A DNA stretch of 11,934 bases from Opitutaceae bacterium UBA3033 (GCA_002367815.1 DFDG01000142.1:20329-32262), one strand, 5' to 3'. Counted from the stretch's first letter, positions 1 to 7,598 are shown. Numbers and translations: made by a program. The notes: generated from the sequence alone by a model not told the origin.

Positions 1-1228
1 GATGTCGTTATCATGTGACTTGGCAAAATAAAGATCACGAAAAACCCGATATTGACCGTCGGTGTCGCGGTGCACCTGGTAATGGCGCGCCAAAGCAACC
101 AAGTATTCGATGGCGAGTCTCCCTCCCATCTCAGCGATTTGCCACCAGATGTTCAATGCATCGGAAATCTGTCCCCAGCTGTAAAAGGTTGAAGCGATGA
201 AGAGCGCATGTACCCCAAACAATTGATTATGGCGCGTTTGTCTCAAATCATCGGCCAATTCATTTTGGCCCAGGCCTTCGGCGGCTTGCAAAAGGTAAGC
301 CCAGCGAACGTATTCAAATTCGGGCCCCCATTCCTGGGCTTCGGTTTGGGCGGCCAATTGGGACCAGGAACCCGTGGCCCGTAGCGCTACCGCCGTCAGC
401 ACGGCCAGCGGGGGTTTTGCATGGCGGGAGCGGGGAGTGTTTGCCTCCAGCGCACGGCGTCGGCGTGGCATCCAATTTGCTTGGCCAATCTAATAATTGG
501 GCTGCCGCCTCCGGCGTCACGGCATGTTCCTGTTCCAAATTGTTTAATACTTCGCGGTATTTCACTTCATCCGTCATGGACAGTGACCTCAGGGCCTTCA
601 ATTTGGATGGCGGCTTCGAAGAATCTCCGGGCTGGGTCCAAGCGTAAATTTCGTCGCGCAAGTTTACCCCGCAGCCGCAAAGCGTAGGGTGAGTTCATCA
701 ACACGCCTCGGGGGGAATATATTCGAAGGCGAGCGCTGCCTGATTGATCAGCCCTGCCCGCAAAGAGGCGGAGGCCCATTCCATGGCAGCGGCCTAATTT
801 TCCGGGGCCAGTTTAACCGCTCGACAGGCATATCTGGCTGCGAGCGTATACTGGCCACCCAATCGGGCCAGTTCAGAAGCGAGTAACCAAGGTTCCGGAC
901 GCTCCGGCATCAGGTCATTAGCCTTTTGCACTATCTCGGCGGCATTTCTCAGTTTACCGGCGGCGATCCAATCGCGGGTCATCTTGATGGAATTTTTACT
1001 TAAACACTGTGGATAATACCATGACCAAAGGCCCGCGCTGATAATTCCTGCAGTGATGAGCAAATAAACCGACCTTCTCAACCAGACTCGTTTGTCCCAA
1101 ATATCGAGCACGCCCCACCAAACATCTCGGATGTGAAAATTGCGCATATGATTCAACCATCTCCGACGGCGTGCCACAAAGGGAGGGGTGGACGAATTAT
1201 CATCGGGTTTTGGCTCTGGTGTTTCCAT
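1..1228 (-). pseudogene. Broken gene for a membrane-anchored tetratricopeptide-repeat protein (partial, runs off left edge)
   Basis: Read from an ATG at 1228 on the minus strand, the first ~145 codons give a basic cytoplasmic stretch, one membrane segment (SVYLLITAGIISAGLWSW) and helical TPR-like repeats rich in Ala/Leu (for example LGGQYTLAARYACRAVKLAP). A TAG at 796-794 interrupts this frame, most simply a TGG(Trp) to TAG change, because repeat-like sequence continues behind it (AAAMEWASASLRAGLINQAA). The frame then meets two TGA codons at 700-695. TPR-like sequence resumes in a second frame to 567 (LDPARRFFEAAIQIEG), returns to the first frame from about 577 to 487 (YREVLNNLEQEHAVTPEAAA), and changes to a third frame that is open from about 489 to base 1 (YVRWAYLLQAAEGLGQNELA). 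So at least three frameshifts plus one nonsense codon lie within about 350 bp. No Shine-Dalgarno is seen at the start. A real pseudogene and a locally poor assembly both fit. The protein's role is unknown; TPR domains normally mediate protein contacts. Confidence 0.72.
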
Positions 1229-1275
1229 TAACTACGCGTTAACATGGGAGTCTCATGTAGCTGGCCCTATATAAA
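1228..1275. promoter_or_regulatory. Divergent TPR-gene/ruvC intergenic region with two inverted repeats and a TATATAA box
   Basis: The gap between the divergent TPR gene (start 1228) and ruvC (start 1348) contains an inverted repeat TTAAC-TACGC-GTTAA (1228-1242), then ACATG-N7-CATGT (1242-1258), then an A/T-rich TATATAAAAA (1268-1277). The last could serve as a -10 element on either strand (TATAAA at 1270 for ruvC, TATATA at 1273-1268 for the TPR gene). No convincing -35 hexamer sits at 16-18 bp from either, so promoter assignment is weak. The inverted repeats could be operator half-sites or a leader hairpin. Confidence 0.3.
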
Positions 1276-1347
1276 AAGCCACAAGCAAGTCATCGGGGAT
1301 TTTCTCGGTTCGACTATTTGCCCGGATCGTATCGGATTAAGGAAATT

Positions 1348-1926
1348 ATGGCCCGAATGAATGTAAGAGATATGTGGAAAGCCAAACTCGAGGGTCGCAA
1401 CGTCCCCGGCGCTGTTGCGGCGAGTCTGGTTTTGCATAAGCCGCCGTTCAGGGGGCAGGTGCTCGGGGTGGATCCGAGTTTGCGGGGGACGGGTCTGGCC
1501 TTGGTCGAATTCACCCCCGGACAACAACCGGTCATGCTCCGTTGTCGCACCATCAAGGTGGCACCCAAGTTTCCCATGCCGCATGCGCTGGCTGAAATCC
1601 ATCGGGCCATTGTTTCCTTTCTGGATGATTTCCCCGTGCGACATGTGGCACTGGAGCAAACAATCTACGTGCAGAATTTTCAAACGGCGCAGATACTTGG
1701 CGCCGCGCGCGGTGCTGCGATCGCGGCAGTCGCATTGCGGGATCTCCCGGTCTTTGAATATGCGCCTTTACGAGTAAAAAAGGCCGTGGTGGGGGCGGGC
1801 CGGGCGAGCAAAGAACAGATGGCCCGCACGGTAATGGGTTTGCTCGGTCATGGCCGGGCGCTGGCCTTTGACGAGGCAGATGCAGCGGGGGTGGCGCTGT
1901 GCCACGCCTTCACCTGGCGGGAGTAG
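1348..1926 (+). CDS. ruvC: Crossover junction endodeoxyribonuclease RuvC
   Basis: Holliday-junction resolvase of the RuvABC pathway: a dimeric, Mg-dependent RNase-H-fold nuclease that cuts four-way junctions after RuvAB branch migration. The predicted 192-aa protein shows all four acidic catalytic residues in order: D42 in LGVDPSLRGTG, E103 in ALEQTIYVQNFQTAQILGAA, and D175/D178 in FDEADAAGVALCHA (equivalents of E. coli D7, E66, D138, D141). The ATG at 1348 is preferred because AAGGA lies at 1339-1343. An in-frame TTG at 1318 would add 10 residues. Even from 1348, about 35 residues precede the first catalytic strand, whereas E. coli RuvC has only a few, so there is an N-terminal extension. 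ruvA and ruvB are not adjacent here. It converges on the SulP gene with 19 bp between stop codons. Confidence 0.95.
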   Translation: MARMNVRDMWKAKLEGRNVPGAVAASLVLHKPPFRGQVLGVDPSLRGTGLALVEFTPGQQPVMLRCRTIKVAPKFPMPHALAEIHRAIVSFLDDFPVRHVALEQTIYVQNFQTAQILGAARGAAIAAVALRDLPVFEYAPLRVKKAVVGAGRASKEQMARTVMGLLGHGRALAFDEADAAGVALCHAFTWRE

Positions 1927-1936
1927 AATTTCCCGC
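1917..1936. other. Hairpin at the ruvC/SulP convergent junction
   Basis: GCGGGA (1917-1922) and TCCCGC (1931-1936) are perfect complements around the ruvC stop codon (TAG 1924-1926). A G-T pair can extend the stem to 7 bp with a 6-nt loop. It sits in the 3' overlap zone of two convergent genes, where a bidirectional transcription stop would be useful, but neither strand has a following T tract. It is a weak terminator or 3' stabilising structure at best. Confidence 0.25.
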
Positions 1937-1945
1937 TCAGGTAAT

Positions 1946-3736
1946 TTACAATGATGATGGCTGTCTGGACTCGCTGTGAATCTCGCGGGCGCGGATCAGT
2001 GCGTCATCGAAATGGGCCTGAATATTCTTGCGGCCTATTTTTGCCACGAATCCCGCCTGCATCATCATATTGAGAGGCTGTCGGTGCGGACCGCTTAATA
2101 TTACCGTGCCGTCGGCCGCCTGCATTCGTTCAACAATACTCTCCAGCGCGTTCAAGGCGGTGGCGTCCATGGCTGGCACAAGCTGCATGCGTAAAATCAG
2201 CACTTTGGGCAGGCTGCCCACACGTTGCAGCGCATCCTCCATTTTTTCGGCTGCGCCAAAGAAGAAGGGCCCGAATATCCGGAAAACGACGACGCCTTCA
2301 GGGATGTTTTTGCCATGGGCAATTTGTTCATGAGTTTCCAATTCGTCATGCGTGGTAACTGCGGAAATTTCCGTCGTTTCAGCCATGCGCTTGATGAAAA
2401 GCACTGCGGCCAGGACCATGCCCACCTCCACCGCAATTACCAAATCGAATATCACCGTTAGACTGAACGTGGTGAGCAGAACAAGAGCATCGCTGGCCGG
2501 CATTTTGCGTAACCGCGACAGTTCATGCCATTCACCCATTCTTAATGCCACGATCATCAATACGGCGGCAATTGCTCCCATCGGCACATACCGGGCAAAG
2601 GATGAAAAAATCAATACTATGAGCAGAAGGGTGACGGCATGCACCATGCCGGATACCGGTGAACGTCCTCCCGCTTTCACGTTGGCGGATGTGCGCGCGA
2701 TGGCTCCGGTTACCGGAAGGCCGCAAAAGAAAGGGCAGACGAGATTGGCCACACCCTGTGCGATCAGTTCGGTGTTCGAATCGTGACGGTCATTGATGAG
2801 CCCGTCCGAAACTACGGCGGAGAGCAGTGACTCTATGGCCCCGAGCAAAGCGATCGTGGTGGCGGGTCCAATCAGATCACGAATACGGGCCAGAGATATT
2901 TCCGGCCAGACGAATGGAGGCAGACTGTGTGGAATGGCGTCAGGTCCGAACTGGGAACCAACTGTGGCAATCCCCAAACTGTGATCCCAACCAAATACTG
3001 CGATTAATGCGGCGGCAGCGACCATTGCCACGATGGCTCCGGGAATGCGGTCGGTGGGAAAAATGGGGCGCAGTCGGGGCCAGAAGTAGATCACCGCAAA
3101 TGCACCGGATGCGAGGAGTAGTGTGGAAAGATTGAGCGAGGACAGATTTTTAAACAACCAGGGTATTTTTTCGACGAATTCACTCGGGGCCACACCTGTG
3201 ATGCCGAGAAAGGAAACGGCTTGGCCTGCAATCAGGGTAACAGCTATGCCGTTGGTAAAACCGCTGGTTACAGGGTAGGGGATGAATTTGATCAGATTGC
3301 CCAATCTGAAAACTCCCATCAAAATGAGAATGACCCCTGCCATCAATGTGGCGAGTAGCAGGCCGTCGAATCCATGTTTTTGGACGATCAACAGGATCAC
3401 AGTGACAAAAGCTGCCGTAGGCCCGGAGATCTGCACCCGGCTGCCGCCCAACAAAGAGACGATGAAACCGCCTATTATTGCCGTAAAAATGCCGATGGCA
3501 GGTGCCGGGAATGGCGTAATGATACCCGGGGGAAAACTGGCCACACCCAAGGCAAGGGCCAGCGGTAAGGCAATGAGACCTACTGTAATTCCGGCCAGGA
3601 CATCATCTGTGGCTTCCCTTTTGCCGTAACCAAGGCGAAGAAGGCCAAGAATTCTGGGCTGGAATCTTCGACTGGATGGTGGGTGGGTGCCAGGTGAAGC
3701 AGGTGAATTCATGCGGGGAGTGGGCTCAAAACCCAC
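1946..3736 (-). CDS. SulP-family inorganic anion transporter with C-terminal STAS domain
   Basis: Inner-membrane transporter of the SLC26/SulP family, whose members move sulfate, bicarbonate or dicarboxylates. The 596-aa product has a polar N-terminus, a hydrophobic transport domain at about 45-450, and a cytoplasmic STAS domain at about 480-590. Family signatures include the LAGITVGLIALPLALALGVA segment (47-66), QISGPTAAF (102-110), PYPVTSGFTNG (153-163), NTELIAQGVAN (321-331) and PVTGAIARTSANVKAGG (341-357). The STAS core reads ILRMQLVPAMDATALNAL (514-531). The substrate cannot be read from sequence; bicarbonate (BicA-like), sulfate and DauA-like dicarboxylate transport all remain possible. 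The start is uncertain. The GTG at 3736 has AGGA 10 nt upstream, while the ATG at 3712 (588 aa) fits better with a candidate promoter whose predicted +1 falls near 3739. It lies 119 bp downstream of the histidine kinase on the same strand and probably has its own promoter. Confidence 0.93.
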   Translation of the reverse strand: MGFEPTPRMNSPASPGTHPPSSRRFQPRILGLLRLGYGKREATDDVLAGITVGLIALPLALALGVASFPPGIITPFPAPAIGIFTAIIGGFIVSLLGGSRVQISGPTAAFVTVILLIVQKHGFDGLLLATLMAGVILILMGVFRLGNLIKFIPYPVTSGFTNGIAVTLIAGQAVSFLGITGVAPSEFVEKIPWLFKNLSSLNLSTLLLASGAFAVIYFWPRLRPIFPTDRIPGAIVAMVAAAALIAVFGWDHSLGIATVGSQFGPDAIPHSLPPFVWPEISLARIRDLIGPATTIALLGAIESLLSAVVSDGLINDRHDSNTELIAQGVANLVCPFFCGLPVTGAIARTSANVKAGGRSPVSGMVHAVTLLLIVLIFSSFARYVPMGAIAAVLMIVALRMGEWHELSRLRKMPASDALVLLTTFSLTVIFDLVIAVEVGMVLAAVLFIKRMAETTEISAVTTHDELETHEQIAHGKNIPEGVVVFRIFGPFFFGAAEKMEDALQRVGSLPKVLILRMQLVPAMDATALNALESIVERMQAADGTVILSGPHRQPLNMMMQAGFVAKIGRKNIQAHFDDALIRAREIHSESRQPSSL

Positions 3737-3745
3737 CCATCAAGG

Positions 3746-3774
3746 ATCCTAATCGCTGGATCTCGACCTTTCAA
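3746..3774 (-). promoter_or_regulatory. Candidate sigma-70-type promoter of the SulP gene
   Basis: On the minus strand TTGAAA (3774-3769, five of six to TTGACA) is followed after exactly 17 bp by TAGGAT (3751-3746, four of six to TATAAT). Transcription would begin near 3739, only a few bases before the GTG at 3736, which argues for translation from the ATG at 3712 or for a nearly leaderless message. The call rests on consensus match and position only. Confidence 0.4.
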
Positions 3775-3790
3775 TGATTCGTTCAATCAT
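3774..3790. repeat. Inverted repeat ATGATT-N5-AATCAT next to the SulP promoter
   Basis: A perfect 6+6 bp inverted repeat with a 5-bp spacer (17 bp overall) abuts the candidate -35 of the SulP gene. That size and position suit a dimeric regulator. A second near-palindrome built on CTCATGAG flanked by CATG lies at 3822-3838, between the kinase stop and this site. No regulator is encoded next door and I recognise no known operator. Confidence 0.35.
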
Positions 3791-3855
3791 GACTTTCATC
3801 ATCGGTATCAACCCGCTGAATCATGCTCATGAGTCATGCGGATCGGGGAACCGGT

Positions 3856-6519
3856 TCAGCCCAGAACGGCCTTCAAAACCTTGCCAAGATCGGTCACACG
3901 GTAGGGTTTGGTCAGGTAGCCGCAGAAACCCATTTTGAGAAACCGTTGGGCCATTTCATCGTTGTCGTAGCCACTGGAGACGATAGCGCGCACATCAGGA
4001 TCGAGTTTGTGCAATTCATGAAAACATTCCTCGCCGCCCATCCCACCTACCACCGTGATGTCCATGATGACCGCATCGTAGGGGCGTCCAATATTGAGGT
4101 AGCGTTGATAGAATTTGATCGCTTCCTCTCCATTATGCGCGATGTCGAATTTGTAATCGAGACTCTGCAGCATGGTGGAGGTGAGTGCGCAGATTTTTTC
4201 ATCATCGTCCATGAATAACACGCGACCGGTGCCGAATCGCAGGGTGGCCGCGCGACGCGCTTGGACTTCCGCCGGTTTGTCAGCCTGAGGTAGAAACACA
4301 CTGAAAGTGGTGCCTTCCCCCACGGTGGAACCGACGCCGATTTCGCCGCCATGTTTGCGCACTACTGAAAGGACCGTGGCGAGGCCGAGACCCGTTCCAT
4401 GTTTCTTAGTGGTGAAAAACGGATCAAAAATATTCTCCAAATGCTCCGGTTTGATCCCGGCGGCATTGTCGATCACATCAAATTTTATATAGTCCCCCGC
4501 AGCCAAGGGAGAAAACTCTCCATCCGCCAGAGTTACATTCTTCGCCTGAATCTGGACGAGGCCACGGTGCGGTGCCGGTGGCATGGCTTGAATGGCATTA
4601 ACGATCAGATTTTGAAAAACCTGTAGTATTTGCGAGCGATCAACCAACACTGGCCAAGTATCGTCCGGCACGTTGAGCTCGATTTTCGCATCGCTGCCTG
4701 CGCTCGCGATTTTAACGGCGTCGTGGATGATTTCAGTAGAATTGACCACGGACTGGGCCCCCGAACCTCCTTTGGCTGCGAGAAGCAGTTGCTTGGTCAG
4801 GCCTTTGGCGTTGAGACAGGCCTTTTCGCTATCGGCGAGGGCTGAGTCGTCTCTGTTGTCCTTGGCGAGGGAAATTCCACCAAGGATCGTCGAGAGCAAA
4901 TTGTTGAAATCGTGGGCAATACCGCCGGCCAATAATCCAAGTGCCTCAAAGCGATTGGCCTTGAGCAATTCCTCGGGGGTCAGACTCATTTCTTCGGGGT
5001 TACGGAATATGACCACAATGCCTTGGGCCAAGCCTGATGAATCAGTGGATACGGTGGTGGTCCAGACAATGGGCTGCGGGGTTACTTCCTCGCCCAGATC
5101 GAGTGCATGGTCGTCGCAAAGGGGAATGGTTCCTTCCGCCGCCAGAGCACGTTCACAAACATCATCTCCGGGTAAACCTGACTGACGGTCTATGAGTTTC
5201 ATGACTTCATTGACCGGGCGACCGAAAGCTTGATCAGGGGCCACCTGTAACAAACGTGCTGCCATGCGATTGATGTAACGGATCTTGCCGTGGACATCAG
5301 TCACCAACACCGCTTCGGCCAAAGTGGCCAAAGTGTCCTCGACCAATTGCGGAGCCAAACTATTGCCACTCAATGCGGCGCTTAGATCTTTCGGCAAAGC
5401 ACACAGGAATCCAGTGACTTTGACCAAATCGTGTTTGCGGCTCAATTGGCGCTGCGCACCCAGTAACAGATATATAGGCGAACCATTTTTGTGCTGCAGA
5501 GTGACAACCTCACTCCACGACGAATGACCGGGCTGACGGGACAACCACCAGCCTTCCAAGCCTGCACCGGCTTCAGCGGGCGGAATTATGGCGCGGAATA
5601 ATTCGGAGCCCTGGTTTTCATCGGTTGGGTCGAAACCCAACAATTCGCTCCAAGCCGGCGAATACCAAAAACGCTGGTTGCTGAAATCGAGTTCGAACGC
5701 CCCCAACGGACCACCATCGCTGAGATCCTGCATGCGATCATCATTGGCCAGACTTGCCTCCTCGATATCCTTGCTATCCGTGATGTCTATAATCACACCC
5801 GCGACCCGATCAACTTTGGCTTCCTCATTCACGATCAGAATGCCAAGGCAATGGATCCAAACAAAATGCCCCCGCTGGTGTTTCATGCGAAACTCCACGT
5901 CGAAAGAATGAGAACCCGCTGACATCCGACAACCGATTTGATCCGGGGCGGCGGCAGAGTCTTCCGGATGAATCAGGTCAAGCCAAGTCGAGTAAGTGTC
6001 ATTGAGCTCAGGATCAGCATAACCCAGATTTTTTTTCCACGTTACAGAATATCGGGCGGCCCCGGTTTGGGGATTGAGATCGAAAAAGCCCAGTCCGCCC
6101 GGTGCGGAAAGCAGTGTCACGCTATCGTCATCAATCGCGGTATTGGTCAACGGGGCCGTCTGGGGCAGGATGCTCGCAATCAGGCGATCGTCCAAACCCG
6201 TGGCGTGCTCAAGGCGCACCACCACTTTGCAGCTGGTGCCATCATGTAGTTTTGCATCGAGTTTGGCGTCATGATCCAAAGCGGAATCGCGCAACGCCAA
6301 CCATTGGGTTTCCAACCAGTCGATGTCATCGGATACGATGTCGAATTCAAAAAGCCGCACAAAAGTTTCACCGCACAAGTTGCGGGGAGCTACGCCCCAG
6401 AGGCGGGCGGCTGAAACATCACTGGCTACAACAACGCCCGATTGATCCAATATGAGCACTGCCGCTGTGGGCATATTGGCGGACTTTGCAGCATCAGTCT
6501 GTGTTGGAGGGATGCTCAC
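3856..6519 (-). CDS. Cytoplasmic multi-PAS hybrid sensor histidine kinase with C-terminal receiver domain
   Basis: Two-component sensor of 887 aa with no membrane segment or signal peptide, so it probably reads a cytoplasmic signal. Suggested domain order: PAS-like 17-120, PAS with PAC-like end 140-255 (WIHCLGILIV then VAGVIIDITDSKD), PAS 265-385, PAS 395-515 (AVLVTDVHGKIRYINRMAAR), HisKA 520-585 with phosphoacceptor H536 in GGIAHDFNNLLS, HATPase about 600-755 with N box N641 (LIVNAIQAMP), G1 box DNAAGI (684-689), F box IFDPFFTTKK, G2 box GTGLGL (708-713), and a receiver at 765-885 with acidic pocket D771-D773, phospho-Asp D820 (AVIMDI) and K871 (LTKPY). The HisKA/HATPase part resembles the NtrB-like class. 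The GTG start overlaps the hemH stop in GTGA, so translation is probably coupled to ferrochelatase. No cognate response regulator with an output domain is in the window. Oddity: the first Gly of the G1 DxGxG motif is Ala686. PAS ligands cannot be inferred. Confidence 0.93.
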   Translation of the reverse strand: MSIPPTQTDAAKSANMPTAAVLILDQSGVVVASDVSAARLWGVAPRNLCGETFVRLFEFDIVSDDIDWLETQWLALRDSALDHDAKLDAKLHDGTSCKVVVRLEHATGLDDRLIASILPQTAPLTNTAIDDDSVTLLSAPGGLGFFDLNPQTGAARYSVTWKKNLGYADPELNDTYSTWLDLIHPEDSAAAPDQIGCRMSAGSHSFDVEFRMKHQRGHFVWIHCLGILIVNEEAKVDRVAGVIIDITDSKDIEEASLANDDRMQDLSDGGPLGAFELDFSNQRFWYSPAWSELLGFDPTDENQGSELFRAIIPPAEAGAGLEGWWLSRQPGHSSWSEVVTLQHKNGSPIYLLLGAQRQLSRKHDLVKVTGFLCALPKDLSAALSGNSLAPQLVEDTLATLAEAVLVTDVHGKIRYINRMAARLLQVAPDQAFGRPVNEVMKLIDRQSGLPGDDVCERALAAEGTIPLCDDHALDLGEEVTPQPIVWTTTVSTDSSGLAQGIVVIFRNPEEMSLTPEELLKANRFEALGLLAGGIAHDFNNLLSTILGGISLAKDNRDDSALADSEKACLNAKGLTKQLLLAAKGGSGAQSVVNSTEIIHDAVKIASAGSDAKIELNVPDDTWPVLVDRSQILQVFQNLIVNAIQAMPPAPHRGLVQIQAKNVTLADGEFSPLAAGDYIKFDVIDNAAGIKPEHLENIFDPFFTTKKHGTGLGLATVLSVVRKHGGEIGVGSTVGEGTTFSVFLPQADKPAEVQARRAATLRFGTGRVLFMDDDEKICALTSTMLQSLDYKFDIAHNGEEAIKFYQRYLNIGRPYDAVIMDITVVGGMGGEECFHELHKLDPDVRAIVSSGYDNDEMAQRFLKMGFCGYLTKPYRVTDLGKVLKAVLG

Positions 6520-7547
6520 TGGGCATCAGCCAACCATCCACGAACCCGTTTGGCGAGAAAATCGATAAACGCGGGATGATCATTGAGGCAGGGAATTTGT
6601 TGGAACGATTCGCCACCGGCTCCGAGAAATGAATCTCGGCCCTGCATCTGTATTTCCTCCAGCGTCTCCAAGCAGTCGGTCGTGAAGGCCGGACATATCA
6701 CGAGCAGTTTCTTCACCCCATTCCGCGGCAAATCTTCCAGGACTTTGTCGGTAAAGGGTTTCAACCACGGCTCACCGACGAGACGAGATTGGAATGATAC
6801 GGAATGTTTTTCAGCGGGTATCCCTCCTTTGGTCACCAATGCGCGGGTGGTGGCCAGACATTGTGCTTTGTAGCAAGTGGCATGAACGGGAGAACAGTTC
6901 GTGCAACAATCCGGCACGATGGTGCAATGAGCGCCTGAAGTATCTGCCTTGCGCATATGCCTTTCAGGCAAGCCATGGTATGAAAACAATAGGTGATCGT
7001 GGGCCTGCGCGAGGTAGGGTGCCGTCACGGCATGCAATGCTTCGATGTAGTCAGCGTCGGCGAAGAATGGCTGCACGGTGGTCACTTTCATCCGGGGCGA
7101 TTGTTTGGCCACTTCCTCCATCACTTTGACGACCACCGTTTCCCACGACGACATGGCGTAGTGGGGATATTGCGGAAATAGCAAAAATTCATCTATGCCG
7201 TCGGCAATCATCTGACCGATTAGCAAATTGATTGATGGTTGGCCGTAACGCATGGCCAGATAAACGGGAATATCCGGCCCCAGAGTCGCAGCAAGTTTGG
7301 ATTGCACTGCTTTGGATGTCGTGATCAGAGGGGATCCCTCTTTGGTCCAAACCTGCGCATAAGCATGAGCTGATTTTTTTGGTCGAGTGCGCAGTATGAT
7401 CCCTTCCAGCAGGGCCCAGCGTAGTGGGGCAGCCATGTCCAATACACGTTCGTCACCGAGGAACTCGCGCAAATAGTTTCGCACATCAGAAACCGAGGTG
7501 GAAGCAGGAGAACCGAGATTAACGATTAGGACAGCGCGCCGGGACAT
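6516..7547 (-). CDS. hemH: Ferrochelatase (cysteine-rich type)
   Basis: Inserts Fe2+ into a porphyrin (protoporphyrin IX, or coproporphyrin III in the coproporphyrin-dependent route) as the terminal or near-terminal step of haem synthesis. The 343-aa protein begins MSRRAVLIVNLGSP, the usual ferrochelatase N-terminus. It carries the active-site His (H191 in SYHGLPERHM) and Glu (E294 in DCLETLEEI), plus QSRLVGEPWLKP (253-264) and FLGAGGESF. Between the active-site His and the C-terminal half is a cysteine cluster, C208-x5-CC(214,215)-x2-C218-x6-C225-x4-C230, which could hold an Fe-S cluster or another metal. The ATG at 7547 is chosen because GAGG lies at 7559-7556, 8 nt upstream, and because homology begins here; the frame stays open much further upstream, but only as antisense to gpmI. 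It is divergent from gpmI (72-bp gap) and overlaps the downstream kinase gene by 4 nt. Confidence 0.96.
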   Translation of the reverse strand: MSRRAVLIVNLGSPASTSVSDVRNYLREFLGDERVLDMAAPLRWALLEGIILRTRPKKSAHAYAQVWTKEGSPLITTSKAVQSKLAATLGPDIPVYLAMRYGQPSINLLIGQMIADGIDEFLLFPQYPHYAMSSWETVVVKVMEEVAKQSPRMKVTTVQPFFADADYIEALHAVTAPYLAQAHDHLLFSYHGLPERHMRKADTSGAHCTIVPDCCTNCSPVHATCYKAQCLATTRALVTKGGIPAEKHSVSFQSRLVGEPWLKPFTDKVLEDLPRNGVKKLLVICPAFTTDCLETLEEIQMQGRDSFLGAGGESFQQIPCLNDHPAFIDFLAKRVRGWLADAQ

Positions 7548-7555
7548 GGAAAATA

Positions 7556-7582
7556 CCTCGTCATAATGCGCAGAGTTGTCAA
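7556..7582 (-). promoter_or_regulatory. Candidate hemH promoter (-35 only) and ribosome-binding site
   Basis: On the minus strand a perfect TTGACA lies at 7582-7577, 29 nt before the hemH ATG. No good -10 follows at 16-18 bp; TATTTT occurs at a 20-bp spacing. GAGG at 7559-7556 is a well-placed Shine-Dalgarno. On the plus strand the same place offers TTGTCA (7576-7581) with TTGGAT 17 bp later, a poor candidate for gpmI. Confidence 0.3.
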
Positions 7583-7598
7583 ATCCCGCGGGATCCCG
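7583..7598. repeat. Overlapping palindromes between hemH and gpmI
   Basis: ATCCCGCGGGAT (7583-7594) is a perfect 12-bp palindrome. It overlaps a second perfect palindrome, CGGGATCCCG (7589-7598), so ATCCCG occurs twice as a direct repeat with a CGGGAT between. The element lies in the 72-bp divergent gap and directly abuts the TTGACA candidate -35 of hemH. This suggests an operator able to act on one or both genes, but no known consensus is recognised. Confidence 0.4.

Noticed and set aside
15..200. Small plus-strand open frame at the left edge
   Set aside because: It is antisense to the clear TPR-like frame running from about 489 to 1 and has no domain or ribosome-binding site.
1267..1683. 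Minus-strand open frames of 98-138 codons opposite ruvC
   Set aside because: They lie opposite conserved RuvC coding sequence and show no recognisable domain; typical shadow frames.
1917..1936. Convergent-gene hairpin as an intrinsic terminator
   Set aside because: The stem is good but neither strand has a T tract after it, so it is listed only as a hairpin of unknown role.
3720..3736. GTGGG-loop-CCCAC resembling a tRNA T-arm; it yields a GFEPT peptide like those from misread tRNA genes
   Set aside because: The loop TTTTGAG lacks the TTCRANY pattern, and no matching acceptor, D or anticodon arms are found within 80 bp upstream.
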